The notes under the pieces: model-generated | Seen by the model: the letters and a program-made list of their open reading frames with translations, nothing else | What the model was told of the DNA's origin: nothing | Databases searched by the model: none | Assembly: GCF_025195085.2 (NCBI RefSeq) | Contig: NZ_JANAVY020000012.1 | Coordinates: 49,784 to 113,783, forward strand | DNA length: 64,000 bases | DNA from: Vibrio intestinalis | GTDB taxonomy: Bacteria > Pseudomonadota > Gammaproteobacteria > Enterobacterales > Vibrionaceae | Reading direction: 5' to 3' | Program-made: the position numbers and the translations under genes | In this document: piece after piece, positions 8,943 to 19,123 of the stretch | Position numbering within the stretch: the stretch's first letter is position 1 | Layout of the letters: every line of letters begins with the position of its first letter

Positions 8943-9929
8943 TTAGGCTTTAAAATGATCATAACCACTTAACTGCCAAGTGACAGCGCGGCCATGGTGT
9001 AACAATTCCACCGATTCAGATGGCTGAGCGTTTCCTAACGGACGAATTTGGCCAATACAGGTGACCTTGCAGCCACAATGGGCTAGTGCACTGTCCAAAG
9101 AGCCTTTGTTCTGCTCAGGAACAGTAAAGCACAGTTCATACTCTTCTCCGCTAGAGAGGGCGTATTGTAAAGCGCTTTGCTCGCCCTCTACAAATTCGAC
9201 CAGTTCATTTGAGATCGGTAAAGCATCTAAGTTTACACTCGCTCCGACGTTAGAACGATTTAAGATATGCTTGAGGTCTGAAATTAAACCATCTGAGATA
9301 TCAATAGCTGAACTTGCCAAACCAAGCAGCGCTTGACCAACAAGCACGCGAGGGCTTGATAGGTAGTGACGCTTTTCTAACTCTTGCGCATTTGGCTTAG
9401 CACGCACGGCTTCATCCAAAATCACATCAAGGCCAGCTTTACTATCACCTAGATTACCGGTGACATAAATCCAATCACCAACACTGGCACCGTCTCGACG
9501 TAGCGCTTTGCTTGGATCAACTAAACCTTGTACGGTCAAAGTTAAACTTAACGGCCCTTTGCTGGTATCACCACCAATCAATTGAATATCGTAGTAGTCC
9601 GCTAACTCAAAAAAGCTATCACAAAATGGCTTCAGCCAAGCTTCGTCCACTTCTGGCATAGTCAAAGCAAATGAGACCCATGCCGGGGTTGCCCCCATTG
9701 CCGCCAAATCGCTGATGTTAGAGGCCAATGCTTTATGTGCAACCCAAGCAGGATTCGCTTGAGATAAAAAATGCGTCCCTGCCACTAAGGTATCGGTGCT
9801 GATTGCGACAGAAACACCTTGTGGCACTTCAACTAACGCGCAGTCGTCACCCGCAGCCAACAATACATCTTTACGCGACTTTTGACGATTAACCAAATAT
9901 TTGTCGATTAAACTAAATTCACCGGACAT
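8943..9929 (-). CDS. thiL: Thiamine-monophosphate kinase
   Basis: ThiL phosphorylates thiamine monophosphate to the cofactor thiamine diphosphate. It belongs to the PurM/ThiL superfamily; its Mg-ATP binding acidic residues are visible in AAGDDCALV near residue 26, STDTLVAGTHF near residue 44 and IGGDTSKG near residue 117, and SSAIDISDGLISDL lies near residue 206. The 328 residues are typical. A hairpin with a T run lies between nusB and thiL, so thiL-pgpA expression would need readthrough or its own promoter. Confidence 0.96.
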   Translation of the reverse strand: MSGEFSLIDKYLVNRQKSRKDVLLAAGDDCALVEVPQGVSVAISTDTLVAGTHFLSQANPAWVAHKALASNISDLAAMGATPAWVSFALTMPEVDEAWLKPFCDSFFELADYYDIQLIGGDTSKGPLSLTLTVQGLVDPSKALRRDGASVGDWIYVTGNLGDSKAGLDVILDEAVRAKPNAQELEKRHYLSSPRVLVGQALLGLASSAIDISDGLISDLKHILNRSNVGASVNLDALPISNELVEFVEGEQSALQYALSSGEEYELCFTVPEQNKGSLDSALAHCGCKVTCIGQIRPLGNAQPSESVELLHHGRAVTWQLSGYDHFKA

Positions 9930-9968
9930 GCGCTATTTGCCTATCACTTGTTACACTGGAATATGTTA

Positions 9969-10000
9969 AAAAAAAGGCCAGCGATTTGCTGGCCTTTTTT
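9969..10000 (-). terminator. Terminator between nusB and thiL
   Basis: GGCCAGC (9976-9982) pairs with GCTGGCC (9988-9994), flanked by A6 and T6. On the minus strand it follows nusB by about 16 bases. It splits what is one operon in E. coli. Confidence 0.75.
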
Positions 10001-10015
10001 CAATAATTCACGTAA

Positions 10016-10483
10016 TTATTTCTTACGAACGTGCGGTGCTGCTTTATCAAGCACACCGTTCACAAATTTGTGACTCTCTTCCGCTGCGAATACTTTTGCA
10101 AGTTCGATAGCTTCATTGATAACCACTTTGTAAGGAACATCTTCGCGACGAGTCATCTCGTACATAGCAAGACGAAGCAATGCTAGCTCCATCATATCCA
10201 AATCTTGCATTGGACGCGCTGTGTAAGGACGAATCTTACTGTCTAGCTCTGTGTGACTTAGCACAACACCTGTTAGTAGGTCACGGAAGTATGCAACGTC
10301 TGTGTCTGGTGTAGATAGAGCTGGCTCTGATGCATGATGCTCTTCTTCATCATACTTACCACCAGATAAAAACTGCTCTTCAATTGTGGCAACATTTTCT
10401 TTAGTAATTTGCCAAGAGTAGATCGCTTGTAGAGCGAATCGACGTGCATTACGACGTGCGGCTGGTTTCACACTGGCCCCCAT
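10016..10483 (-). CDS. nusB: Transcription antitermination factor NusB
   Basis: NusB pairs with NusE (S10) on boxA RNA to promote rRNA antitermination. The 155-residue all-helical protein shows the N-terminal [16 protein letters not shown] segment and C-terminal [21 protein letters not shown] region split across the family's RNA-binding and helix-packing surfaces. Its ATG overlaps the ribH stop codon by one base (TAATG), so translation is probably coupled. This is the conserved ribH-nusB pair. Confidence 0.97.
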   Translation of the reverse strand: MGASVKPAARRNARRFALQAIYSWQITKENVATIEEQFLSGGKYDEEEHHASEPALSTPDTDVAYFRDLLTGVVLSHTELDSKIRPYTARPMQDLDMMELALLRLAMYEMTRREDVPYKVVINEAIELAKVFAAEESHKFVNGVLDKAAPHVRKK

Positions 10484-10953
10484 TAGGAATCAATTTCTGA
10501 AAGAACGTTAATCATCTCAAGTGCGCTTAGTGCAGCCTCTGCACCTTTATTACCAGCCTTGGTTCCTGCGCGCTCAATTGCTTGGTCAATTGTATCAACC
10601 GTCAATACACCGAATGCTACTGGAAGGCTGTATTCCAGAGATACTTGTGCAAGACCTTTGTTACATTCACTACAAACATAGTCAAAGTGCGGTGTACCGC
10701 CACGAATCACTGTACCTAGTGAAACGATAGCATCAAATTTACCTGTTTTAGCTACACGTTGAGCAACCAATGGTAGTTCAACTGCACCAGGGCAACGAAC
10801 AACAGTGATGTTGTCTTCGCTAACTTGTCCATGACGCTTTAAAGTATCGATTGCACCAGACAATAGACTTTCGTTAATAAAACTGTTGAAACGAGAAATA
10901 ACGATAGCAATTTTTGCGTTTGGCGCTGGGAAGCCACCCTCGATCACTTTCAT
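10483..10953 (-). CDS. ribH: 6,7-dimethyl-8-ribityllumazine synthase
   Basis: Lumazine synthase condenses 3,4-dihydroxy-2-butanone phosphate with the ribitylamino pyrimidine in the penultimate riboflavin step. The 156-residue form from the ATG at 10953 begins [17 protein letters not shown], equals the E. coli length and has AAAGGA upstream. An in-frame extension to 11004 is less likely. Motifs include [32 protein letters not shown] and [11 protein letters not shown]. It lies between ribBX and nusB. Confidence 0.96.
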   Translation of the reverse strand: MKVIEGGFPAPNAKIAIVISRFNSFINESLLSGAIDTLKRHGQVSEDNITVVRCPGAVELPLVAQRVAKTGKFDAIVSLGTVIRGGTPHFDYVCSECNKGLAQVSLEYSLPVAFGVLTVDTIDQAIERAGTKAGNKGAEAALSALEMINVLSEIDS

Positions 10954-11117
10954 AAGCTTTCCTTTAACTATGTTCATCAAGTGAGAATCGCCGGATTCTA
11001 GCATAAAACTGTGAGCAATATCTAATAGGATTTTGCATAAATCTGGCGCTAAAAAATTAAAAGCGAGATACCAATGACATCTCGCTCCGTATACTTAAGT
11101 TACCTTAGTCGCGAGCT

Positions 11118-12227
11118 TTACTCACAAACGTATTCAACCACGTTCAAACCAAAACCACCCAGAGCATGGTATTTCTTATCAGCGGAAGAGAGTAAACGCA
11201 TATCATGCACGCCCAGATCTTGTAGGATCTGAGAACCAACACCCACGCGGCGCGAGGTGCCTTGCTTTTTCGCTAGCGTCGGCGCTTGGCCTTTATCTTG
11301 CGCTTCAAACATTTTCACGCGGTGAATCAGAAGATCGGTTGACTCTTCATTGCCAAGGATAACCAAAACACCACCTTCTTGGCCGATACGCGTCATCGCT
11401 TTATCGAGTGTCCAGCTGCGCTCTGCGTTACGGTCGCTACGAAGTAAATCAGTAAAGGTATCTTGCAGATGTACACGAACTAGAGGCGCTTTATCTGCCG
11501 GTGCTTCTTTACACAATGCGTAGTGCACTTGGTTGTCGATAGTGTCTCGGTAAGTCACTAGGTTGAACTCACCAAATTCTGTTGGCAATTTGCACTCAGC
11601 AACACGTTCAATAGTGGTTTCTGTGTTGTTACGGTATTCGATTAGATCAGCGATTGTACCCAACTTAATGTCGTGCTTTTCTGCAAACACTTCTAGGTCA
11701 GGGCGACGCGCCATCGTGCCGTCGTCATTTAGGATCTCAACAATCACAGATGCAGGCTCTAGACCAGCTAAGCGCGCTAAATCACAACCTGCTTCAGTGT
11801 GACCAGCACGTGTTAATACGCCACCTTCTTGCGCAGCAAGTGGGAAGATATGACCCGGCTGAACCAAATCTGCCGCTTTTGCATCTTGTGCTACTGCCGC
11901 TTGAACAGTACGAGCACGGTCAGCTGCTGAAATACCTGTGGTTACACCTTCAGCCGCTTCAATCGATACCGTGAAATTAGTGGTGTACTGCGCGTTGTTG
12001 TCTTGCACCATAGGTGGTAAACCTAAACGCTCACAACGCTCTTTTGTCATCGTCAGACAAATCAAGCCACGACCATAAGTCGCCATAAAGTTAATCGCTT
12101 CCGGAGTCACGCACTCCGCAGCCATGATCAAATCGCCTTCATTTTCGCGGTCTTCATCATCCATCAGAATGACCATCTTACCTAGGCGAATGTCTTCAAT
12201 AATTTCTTGTGGCGTACTAATTGGCAT
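11118..12227 (-). CDS. ribB: RibBX: 3,4-dihydroxy-2-butanone-4-phosphate synthase with a degenerate GTP cyclohydrolase II domain
   Basis: Residues 1-200 form a complete DHBP synthase, with [11 protein letters not shown] at 23-33 and [17 protein letters not shown] at 139-155. Residues about 206-369 align with GTP cyclohydrolase II (RibA) but lack its chemistry. After RVH (251-253), the expected SEC is LQD; the expected Cys-x-Cys pair is replaced within RNAERS (266-271); and the YxRQEGRG loop is replaced by LGNEEST (291-297). All three zinc-ligand cysteines are therefore missing. This fits the RibBX variants described in Proteobacteria, so a separate ribA should exist elsewhere in the genome. 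It lies in the rib operon between ribE and ribH. Confidence 0.93.
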   Translation of the reverse strand: MPISTPQEIIEDIRLGKMVILMDDEDRENEGDLIMAAECVTPEAINFMATYGRGLICLTMTKERCERLGLPPMVQDNNAQYTTNFTVSIEAAEGVTTGISAADRARTVQAAVAQDAKAADLVQPGHIFPLAAQEGGVLTRAGHTEAGCDLARLAGLEPASVIVEILNDDGTMARRPDLEVFAEKHDIKLGTIADLIEYRNNTETTIERVAECKLPTEFGEFNLVTYRDTIDNQVHYALCKEAPADKAPLVRVHLQDTFTDLLRSDRNAERSWTLDKAMTRIGQEGGVLVILGNEESTDLLIHRVKMFEAQDKGQAPTLAKKQGTSRRVGVGSQILQDLGVHDMRLLSSADKKYHALGGFGLNVVEYVCE

Positions 12228-12265
12228 CTCTTGTTCCTATTGTGGCTGGTTATATGAACTTGCGC

Positions 12266-12919
12266 TTAAGCGAAGCCATTTTGTTGTAAGAATTCCATCG
12301 TAATTCGTGACTCTGGCTCAGCAGCTTCACGGCTGGTTAGAAGGCGTTCCATGTATCGAGCTAATACATCGACTTCTAGATTTACTTTGCGACCGACTTG
12401 AAAGTCATCAATCGTGGTTTCTGCACTGGTGTGCGGTACGATCGTCAGCTTGAATGCATTTTTACGTAAAGCATTCACGGTTAGGCTGATACCATCGACC
12501 GTAACTGAGCCTTTCTCCGCCACATACTTACTGATCTCTTGCGGCATTGAAACCCAAAACTCAATCGAGCGACCAACAATGTTGCGTTCAACGATCTCGC
12601 CAACACCATCTACATGCCCAGAGACGATGTGGCCACCAAAACGCGTTGTCGGTAACATCGCTTTTTCTAAATTGACTTTATCGCCAACCGAGTAATCGGC
12701 AAAACCTGTTTTATTGAGCGTTTCTAGCGATAAGTCTGCGGTGTAGCTGTGATCATTAAACTCAATCACGGTTAGGCATACACCATTGGTAGCAATACTA
12801 TCACCAAGCTTTACATCGGCCATATCTAGCGACTCACAGTCCACTGTTACGCTGATGTCTTCGCCTTTTGGTGTAATCGCAGCAAGCGTGCCTACTGCTT
12901 CGACAATTCCTGTAAACAT
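12266..12919 (-). CDS. ribE: Riboflavin synthase, alpha chain
   Basis: This trimeric enzyme dismutates two lumazine molecules into riboflavin. The 217 residues form two similar beta-barrel halves: the first begins MFTGIVEAVG and has TNGVCLTV, the second has TVDGISLTVNAL near residue 139 and FGGHIVSGHVDGVG lies between them at about 93-106. The gene starts two bases after the ribD stop, so the two are tightly coupled. E. coli literature calls this gene ribC or ribE. Confidence 0.96.
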   Translation of the reverse strand: MFTGIVEAVGTLAAITPKGEDISVTVDCESLDMADVKLGDSIATNGVCLTVIEFNDHSYTADLSLETLNKTGFADYSVGDKVNLEKAMLPTTRFGGHIVSGHVDGVGEIVERNIVGRSIEFWVSMPQEISKYVAEKGSVTVDGISLTVNALRKNAFKLTIVPHTSAETTIDDFQVGRKVNLEVDVLARYMERLLTSREAAEPESRITMEFLQQNGFA

Positions 12920-12921
12920 GA

Positions 12922-14028
12922 TTACTTATCTTTGTACTTTGGTGTCACAACTAAACGTAGATCAGGGCCTACTTGGGTGACATGTTTAAATTCTAGATCA
13001 ATGACCTCAGCCATGCTTTCTAACCCAAGCTGACCAAATAGGCCACGGCCATCACTGCCCATCAATTTAGGCGCGATGTATAGCACGATTTCATCCACTA
13101 AACCTTGCTTGATAAGGCTGGCCGCTAGCGTCGCGCCAGCTTCCACCCACAAATGGTTAATGCCATGATCTTTGGCTAAGGTCGCGAACGTCGCGCGCAA
13201 ATCAATAAGGTTATTCGCATCAACAGGAGCGACAACATCACCATTAGGGCCAACCGTCAAAACATCGCCTTCGCAGTTAAACAACTTGAGCTCAGAGCTC
13301 AATTGAGATTGGCGATCTAAGATAACGCGGGTCGGCTGGCGTAATTGATCTTGAGGGTATTTAGCTTGCGTCGATTGAGGTAAATCATCCCAACGCACAT
13401 TAAGTGATGCGTTGTCCTCAATCACGGTTTTGCTGGTCGATAAAATCGCACACGCTTTGGCACGATAATCTTGAACATCTTGGCGAGCTTGTGGTGAAGT
13501 AATCCACTTGCTTTCACCATTGGCTAGTGCGGTTTGGCCATCAATACTGGCCGCCATTTTTAGCTGAACAAATGGCATACCTGTTTGCATTTGCGTGAGA
13601 AATGGAGGGTTAAGTGCAATCGCATCTTGCTCAAGCAAACCCACTTGAACTTCTATGCCCGCATCTTGCAACATTTTGATGCCGCGGCCCGCCACTAAGG
13701 GATTTGGGTCGGTCATAGCACAAATCACTTTGCCCACTTTCGCTTTAATTAGCCCTTCGGCACATGGAGGTGTGCGCCCATAGTGAGAGCATGGTTCAAG
13801 GGTAACATAGGCAGTTGCGCCAACCGCTTTCTCTCCAGCCATACGCCATGCATGCACTTCTGCATGTGGTTCACCCGCACGATAGTGCAGACCTTCACCC
13901 ACAATTTCACCATTGCGGGTAATAACACAGCCAACTTTAGGATTAGGTGCGGTTGTATAGTTGCCTTGGCGAGCGAGATGAATTGCTCGGGACATCATTG
14001 CATAATCTTGGGCGCTAAACTGTGTCAT
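12922..14028 (-). CDS. ribD: Bifunctional diaminohydroxyphosphoribosylaminopyrimidine deaminase/reductase
   Basis: RibD carries out the deamination and side-chain reduction steps after GTP ring opening. The N-terminal zinc deaminase domain shows HAEVHA (residues about 54-59) and EPCSHYGRTPPC (about 77-88), which supply the His and two Cys zinc ligands and the catalytic Glu. The C-terminal reductase domain (about 150-368) contains KMAASIDGQTA and WVEAGATLAASL. The 368 residues are normal. It starts ten bases after nrdR with AGGA upstream, as in the E. coli nrdR-ribD-ribH-nusB cluster. Confidence 0.97.
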   Translation of the reverse strand: MTQFSAQDYAMMSRAIHLARQGNYTTAPNPKVGCVITRNGEIVGEGLHYRAGEPHAEVHAWRMAGEKAVGATAYVTLEPCSHYGRTPPCAEGLIKAKVGKVICAMTDPNPLVAGRGIKMLQDAGIEVQVGLLEQDAIALNPPFLTQMQTGMPFVQLKMAASIDGQTALANGESKWITSPQARQDVQDYRAKACAILSTSKTVIEDNASLNVRWDDLPQSTQAKYPQDQLRQPTRVILDRQSQLSSELKLFNCEGDVLTVGPNGDVVAPVDANNLIDLRATFATLAKDHGINHLWVEAGATLAASLIKQGLVDEIVLYIAPKLMGSDGRGLFGQLGLESMAEVIDLEFKHVTQVGPDLRLVVTPKYKDK

Positions 14029-14038
14029 GGTTTCCTAC

Positions 14039-14488
14039 CTAATCTTCTAATCTGGCGATCTCTTCACCGAACTCTCGAATATCTTCAAAGCTGCGGTAAA
14101 CGGATGCAAAGCGGATGTACGCCACTTTATCGAGCTCTTTGAGCTGATCCATAACTAAGTTACCGATCATTTCGCTTGGTACTTCGCGCTCACCCGTGGC
14201 TCGCAATTGCGATTTGATCATACTGATCGCAAGTTCCACGGAATCAGCCGCAACAGGACGTTTTTCTAACGCACGCTGCAAACCACCGACCATTTTGTCT
14301 TCGTTAAATGGTTCACGGTTACCGTTAGATTTAATCACGCGTGGCATAACCAGTTCAGCGGTTTCAAACGTAGTGAAACGTTCACTACATGCAAGACACT
14401 GTCGACGACGACGAACTTGGTGTCCGTCAGCGACTAAACGAGAGTCGATAACTTTAGTATCGTTCTCAGAACAAAAAGGACAATGCAT
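14039..14488 (-). CDS. nrdR: Transcriptional repressor NrdR
   Basis: NrdR represses ribonucleotide reductase operons in response to ATP/dATP state. A zinc ribbon is formed by Cys3, Cys6 (CPFC) and Cys31, Cys34 (CLAC), preceded by the basic segment HQVRRRRQ. An ATP-cone domain occupies residues about 49-139. The 149 residues match the family. It is the first gene of the minus-strand rib run; the ATG at 14488 has a GGAGGT-like site just upstream. Confidence 0.97.
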   Translation of the reverse strand: MHCPFCSENDTKVIDSRLVADGHQVRRRRQCLACSERFTTFETAELVMPRVIKSNGNREPFNEDKMVGGLQRALEKRPVAADSVELAISMIKSQLRATGEREVPSEMIGNLVMDQLKELDKVAYIRFASVYRSFEDIREFGEEIARLED

Positions 14489-14542
14489 ATCACCTCCATA
14501 TCAATGCCAGTAGTGTAGCGGAATTAACAACTTGAAGAAAAG

Positions 14543-14568
14543 AAAAAGGGGCGACTTCGCCCCTTTTT
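14543..14568 (-). terminator. Terminator after proA
   Basis: AAAAAGGGGCG (14543-14553) pairs with CGCCCCTTTTT (14558-14568) around a four-base loop. It separates proA from nrdR on the minus strand. Confidence 0.85.
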
Positions 14569-14632
14569 ACTAGATACTTCACCCAACATGTAAATAGTTG
14601 GTGTTGTCAGCCGCTTCAACCACGACCGACCA

Positions 14633-15883
14633 TTAAGGGCGAGCTAAGTAGTTCGCCTTGCCTACCCACTTATAGCTGGTCAATTCTTCCAAGCCCATTG
14701 GGCCACGAGCGTGAAGCTTTTGCGTCGATACCGCCACTTCTGCACCTAGGCCAAACTGCGCGCCATCGGTAAAGCGGGTTGATGCATTTACGTATACTGC
14801 AGCAGAACCTACTGAGTTAATGAAACGCTCAGAGTTTTCTAGGCTATTGGTCATGATGGCATCAGAGTGGCTCGCGTTATGAACACGCATATGGTCAACC
14901 GCTTCAACCACATCAGTCACAACTTTTACACCTAAGGTGTAGCTTAGCCATTCAGTATCAAAGTCCCCTTCGCCCGCATCACGCAGTTCTGCTGCGTTCG
15001 CTAACAGCGCTTTCGCCTTTGGTTCTGCAACAAGAGCAACTTGACCATTCAAACGCTCTGCTAAGTTTGGTAGGAACTCAGCCGCAACCTTCTCATGCAC
15101 TAACAAGGTATCTAGAGAGTTACACGCTGATGGGCGCTGCACTTTCGAGTTTTCTACCACGTTAAGTGATTTTTCAAGATCCGCACTTTCATCAACAAAG
15201 ATGTGACTAATACCAAAACCGCCAATGATGACCGGAATCGTGCTGTTCTCTTTACACATTTTGTGTAGGCCAGCACCACCACGAGGAATGATCATATCCA
15301 CGTAGTCATCAAGTTTAAGCAACTGAGAAACAAGCTCACGATCAGGCTTTTCAATGTATTGCACCGATGCCGACGGCAAGCCCGCTTTATCCAATGCCGA
15401 TTGAATGACTTTCACCAACTCCATGTTTGAGAAGAAGGTTTCTTTACCGCCGCGCAGAATACTTGCGTTACCGGTTTTCAAACATAGTGCGGCAATATCG
15501 ATAGTCACGTTTGGTCGCGCTTCGTAAATTACGCCAACGACACCAAGTGGTACGCGACGACGAGACAGTGACATACCGTTTTCTAGCACTTTGCTGTCAA
15601 TTTCACTGCCAACTGGATCATTCAAGCTGATCACGTTGCGCACGTCATTAGCAATACCAGTTAAACGCTGCTCGTTAAGTAGCAAGCGGTCTAGCAAAGC
15701 ATCTGTAAGACCCGCTTCACGACCTAATTCGATATCTTTTGCATTGGCTTTTAGAATCACATCAGCGTTCGCTTCAAGTTCATCCGCGATAATCGCTAGC
15801 GCTTGGTTCTTTTGCGCTGTAGAGGCCGTTGCGAGTGCGAAAGCAGCATCTTTAGCTGCTTTACCCATGTTAATTAATTCCAC
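14633..15883 (-). CDS. proA: Gamma-glutamyl phosphate reductase
   Basis: ProA reduces gamma-glutamyl phosphate to glutamate semialdehyde with NADPH, the second step of proline synthesis. I place the start at the GTG at 15883 ([14 protein letters not shown]), which has AAGGAAG six bases upstream and gives 416 residues, the usual vibrio length. A TTG five codons earlier would overlap that ribosome binding site. The aldehyde-dehydrogenase-like core shows [17 protein letters not shown] and the catalytic cysteine in [13 protein letters not shown]. It forms an operon with proB, 29 bases downstream of its stop. Confidence 0.95.
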   Translation of the reverse strand: MELINMGKAAKDAAFALATASTAQKNQALAIIADELEANADVILKANAKDIELGREAGLTDALLDRLLLNEQRLTGIANDVRNVISLNDPVGSEIDSKVLENGMSLSRRRVPLGVVGVIYEARPNVTIDIAALCLKTGNASILRGGKETFFSNMELVKVIQSALDKAGLPSASVQYIEKPDRELVSQLLKLDDYVDMIIPRGGAGLHKMCKENSTIPVIIGGFGISHIFVDESADLEKSLNVVENSKVQRPSACNSLDTLLVHEKVAAEFLPNLAERLNGQVALVAEPKAKALLANAAELRDAGEGDFDTEWLSYTLGVKVVTDVVEAVDHMRVHNASHSDAIMTNSLENSERFINSVGSAAVYVNASTRFTDGAQFGLGAEVAVSTQKLHARGPMGLEELTSYKWVGKANYLARP

Positions 15884-15912
15884 GTCACTTCCTTTCAAAT
15901 TTGTTCTTATTA

Positions 15913-17052
15913 TTACTCTTGAATTACGACCATATCATCGCGGTGCAGCACTTCTGCGCCGTAGTCATAACCTAATATAGAAATAATGTCTTTGCTGTGT
16001 TTGCCAATAATTTTGGTCATATCTTGGCTTGAGTAAGCTGAAATACCACGAGCGATCAATTGACCCGACGGAGTGGTAATACGTACTACATCGCCACGAG
16101 CAAACTCTCCACTCACTTTCACCACACCTTTCGCGAGTAAGCTACTGCCTTTGCCGATCACTGCATTCACTGCGCCTTCATCAATAACGATATCGCCTGA
16201 TGCGGCAGGGCCAGCTAAGATCCAACGCTTGCGGTTTTCTAACGACTCTTCACAAGGTAAGAAGCGCGTTCCTTGTGGCTCTTCACCTAATGAGTCAAAA
16301 ATTACGTTTGGCGCACTGCCTGCTGCAATGATCACTTCAATACCTGCACGGCGGGCAATATCTGCCGCTTGCAGTTTTGTCGCCATACCACCAGTGCCCA
16401 GTGTTGTACCACTGCCACCAGCAATTTTACGCAAGGTGTCATCAATGGTTTTCACTTCTTTGATCAGTTCGGCATTTGGGTCTTTGCGAGGGTCAGCGGT
16501 AAATAGACCTTTTTGGTCAGTCAGCAGTAATAACTTGTCTGCGCCGCATAAAATACCAACCAAAGCTGAAAGGTTGTCGTTGTCGCCCACTTTGATTTCG
16601 CTAGTGGCAACAGCATCGTTTTCATTCACGACTGGGATGATGTCATGCTCCACCAAGGCATTGATGGTATCGCGCGCATTCAAAAAGCGCTCGCGATCTT
16701 CTAAGTCAGCACGAGTCAGCAACATCTGGCCGATTTTCATACCATAGATGGCGAAAAGAGATTCCCAAGTTTGAATCAACTGGCTTTGCCCTACTGCAGC
16801 AAGCAGTTGTTTACTTGCCATCGAGTTGGGCAGTGCGGGGTAACCAAGATGCTCACGACCCGCGGCGATAGCGCCAGACGAGACGATAACCACTGAGTGG
16901 CCTAGTTTTTTGAGCTCTGCACACTGACGTACCAACTCAACCATATGAGCACGGTTAAGCTGTAAAGTACCGCCAGTTAGCACACTGGTACCAAGTTTCA
17001 CAACCACAGTTTGAGGTTGAGCTACTTTTGCGCTTTGTTGATTCGTTGTCAT
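15913..17052 (-). CDS. proB: Glutamate 5-kinase
   Basis: ProB catalyses the feedback-inhibited first step of proline synthesis. The amino-acid kinase domain (about 13-260) has [28 protein letters not shown] and [21 protein letters not shown] domain follows (about 285-365), matching the 367-residue E. coli enzyme with a slightly longer N-terminus (379 residues). It heads proBA, which in E. coli lies next to crl-frsA-gpt, as here. Confidence 0.97.
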   Translation of the reverse strand: MTTNQQSAKVAQPQTVVVKLGTSVLTGGTLQLNRAHMVELVRQCAELKKLGHSVVIVSSGAIAAGREHLGYPALPNSMASKQLLAAVGQSQLIQTWESLFAIYGMKIGQMLLTRADLEDRERFLNARDTINALVEHDIIPVVNENDAVATSEIKVGDNDNLSALVGILCGADKLLLLTDQKGLFTADPRKDPNAELIKEVKTIDDTLRKIAGGSGTTLGTGGMATKLQAADIARRAGIEVIIAAGSAPNVIFDSLGEEPQGTRFLPCEESLENRKRWILAGPAASGDIVIDEGAVNAVIGKGSSLLAKGVVKVSGEFARGDVVRITTPSGQLIARGISAYSSQDMTKIIGKHSKDIISILGYDYGAEVLHRDDMVVIQE

Positions 17053-17116
17053 GATCTACTAAAAATAAAAAATAAGAGCTGATGTTTTAACAATCAAATC
17101 TGAATTTAACAAGTAG

Positions 17117-17143
17117 AAAAGGCGCTAAAAAGCGCCTTTTTAC
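17117..17143 (-). terminator. Terminator after crl
   Basis: AAAAGGCGCT (17117-17126) pairs with AGCGCCTTTT (17131-17140). It lies just downstream of crl and upstream of proB on the minus strand. Confidence 0.8.
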
Positions 17144-17169
17144 TAGTCAATGAGGATAAATAGATGAAA

Positions 17170-17559
17170 CTAGACAAATTCGACCGATTTGTCATGCATA
17201 GACACCGTCATTTCGTAATCTTTACTCAACATTTCCACCAGCTTTTCGTGGAAACCAATCTGAATGCGATTCACCTCGGCAATGGCATCTTTCGGAATGG
17301 ATTCATCAACCCACTGGCCGCTCTTATCGTATTTACCAACCCGATATCGCGCCGCAAACTGATGTTCTACTAACTCTAATTCTAGCCACCATCCCCAGAA
17401 CTCACGCTCTTCTGGTGACTTCTTGTCATCAACACACACACCTAAACAGTCGAACAGATAAAATCCGTCTTTACTCTGAGATTCGCGTAGATAAGGACCG
17501 ATAGCTCTTAAACTGGTAATCAAGCGAAAATGAGTCGGGATTTTCGTCACTTTTGACAT
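17170..17559 (-). CDS. crl: Sigma factor-binding protein Crl
   Basis: Crl binds sigma S and favours assembly of sigma S holoenzyme. From the ATG at 17559 the protein has 129 residues (MSKVTKIPTHF), with GGAGAG upstream. An earlier in-frame start at 17595 is weaker. The segments RAIGPYLRE, FDCLGVCV and REFWGWWLELE match the E. coli protein, which has the same length within a few residues. It follows frsA on the same strand, as in E. coli, and has its own terminator. Confidence 0.92.
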   Translation of the reverse strand: MSKVTKIPTHFRLITSLRAIGPYLRESQSKDGFYLFDCLGVCVDDKKSPEEREFWGWWLELELVEHQFAARYRVGKYDKSGQWVDESIPKDAIAEVNRIQIGFHEKLVEMLSKDYEMTVSMHDKSVEFV

Positions 17560-17646
17560 GTAGACTCTCCATAGTTTTTCTATTTTAGTTATCATAAGGT
17601 TATAAAAGTTAACCTTACATTACTGTTAACTAATTTAAGAAAGATG

Positions 17647-18894
17647 TCATCTCATTAACTCTTCTTCGAGCCATTTAATCGCTAAATCGAGGGATTGCTC
17701 ATATCCTTGTGTAATTGTCTTGGAACTTATTTTCTTTGCCTTACCGTAATCACTAAATAATGCAACAAGTTGGTTGTCACTATATGGCGAAACGGGATCT
17801 CCCTCCAAGCTCATAGCAAGAATCGGCACTCGGGTTTTTCTACTCGACAAAATCCCCTGTGTTTTCAAAGACCAAGCCATCAATTGCCCTGCAAGACTGT
17901 TGATATCAACTACTTCTTTGCCTAAACGAGTCGCCAGTACATCTAAATACATCTTCGACATCTGTTTTAACTTGGCTGGTGACGACAACACATCATGTAT
18001 TGGTGCGCCCATTGAGACGCACGCTTTGATTTTGGTCTGCTCCATAAATGACAAACGCACTAGCGCGTTGCCACCGAATCGAAAACCAATCAAACCGACT
18101 CTATGATGATCCACCCAAGGCACATTTGGCAACTCGTTAAGTACCGCCTGATGTAAACATGAAGAATCTTCAGTTAGCGACCAATGACTAGAGTGGCCAA
18201 TTGAAGGCATATCCACCGTCAGCATCGCGATGTCTTTATCGGCTAGGTGATCCCTAAACAAACGCCACATATCGCTTTGTAAGCTGTCTAACCCAGCACT
18301 GACTATCACGACCGGTTTAGGTTTATCTGTATTAGCTAGGTGTAAATGAGCGACAATTTTCTTACCTTTGTACGGAACTTCTATCTTTTTGATCACGTAC
18401 TTAGTTTTGCTCGCCGCCTCTTGATAAGCCTTAGACGCGAGCACTTGCGCTTGAATCGCTAAATTGTCGTTTTTTAGGTGTGGGTAGCCTGCGATGCTGT
18501 AACACAGCGAGGCATTAAACAACTCATCTGCGGCATCTTCGCCTTGTTTATCATTGGCGCGCTTTTGATGACGCATACCCAATTTTGTCCACTCGTATGT
18601 CCAGTTACCACTGTGGTAACCCATTACGGTATCAAGCCATTGGTCATGGGTTCGTGAATGCGTAGAGTTAGCAATCTTAGCCAGTGTCTCTTCCATCTCA
18701 ATCGGATCGAGCCCCTGCCAACTCCACTGTAAGCGATGTAAATTGCGATACCACTTCTGACCCGACTGCTCACGCTTCTCGTCTAGAGCGGCTTTATTGG
18801 TCGGCATATAGCGTGTCAGCTCAGAGGTTTCTTTGGCTTGTTTATGTTTAGCAAACAAGGTTTCTGAAATGTTTTTGTTATCAGCTTCTGACAT
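17647..18894 (-). CDS. frsA: FrsA, fermentation-respiration switch esterase-like protein
   Basis: FrsA (YafA) has an alpha/beta-hydrolase C-terminal half and binds unphosphorylated EIIA-Glc in enterobacteria and Vibrio vulnificus; its enzymatic activity has been disputed. The 415 residues equal the V. vulnificus protein. The region VIVSAGLDSLQSDMWRLF marks the hydrolase core near residue 200, and the nucleophile-elbow-like GLIGFRFGGNAL lies near residue 268. In place of the usual GxSxG serine this elbow has GFRFGG, consistent with a non-classical hydrolase. Gene order gpt-frsA-crl matches E. coli. Confidence 0.93.
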   Translation of the reverse strand: MSEADNKNISETLFAKHKQAKETSELTRYMPTNKAALDEKREQSGQKWYRNLHRLQWSWQGLDPIEMEETLAKIANSTHSRTHDQWLDTVMGYHSGNWTYEWTKLGMRHQKRANDKQGEDAADELFNASLCYSIAGYPHLKNDNLAIQAQVLASKAYQEAASKTKYVIKKIEVPYKGKKIVAHLHLANTDKPKPVVIVSAGLDSLQSDMWRLFRDHLADKDIAMLTVDMPSIGHSSHWSLTEDSSCLHQAVLNELPNVPWVDHHRVGLIGFRFGGNALVRLSFMEQTKIKACVSMGAPIHDVLSSPAKLKQMSKMYLDVLATRLGKEVVDINSLAGQLMAWSLKTQGILSSRKTRVPILAMSLEGDPVSPYSDNQLVALFSDYGKAKKISSKTITQGYEQSLDLAIKWLEEELMR

Positions 18895-19080
18895 GACGGT
18901 CCCTAACTAAAATTCTCATGAACATCATATACTCAAATCATTGACCTAAGCACAATTTGCATCAATCAATGCGATACCTACAAGAAGAAATGCAAAGGGA
19001 ATCGCTAAAATCCAATGTATCCCCTTCTCACCTACAACATGATTAGATTGAGGTTACAAACTTTGACTTAGCCACAAACA

Positions 19081-19106
19081 AAAAATGACCCAGAAGGGTC
19101 ATTTTT
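19081..19106 (-). terminator. Terminator after gpt
   Basis: AAAAATGACCC (19081-19091) pairs with GGGTCATTTTT (19096-19106) around AGAA. Confidence 0.85.
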
Positions 19107-19123
19107 CAAATCTTTATCAAGCG

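Noticed and set aside
12228..12265. Possible FMN riboswitch before ribBX
   Set aside because: The gap is only 38 bases between ribE and ribBX, with no room for the conserved RFN element, and none is seen upstream of nrdR-ribD.
17596..17646. AAGGTTA/TAACCTT hairpin between frsA and crl
   Set aside because: AT-rich weak stem with no clear T tract; left uncalled as a terminator.
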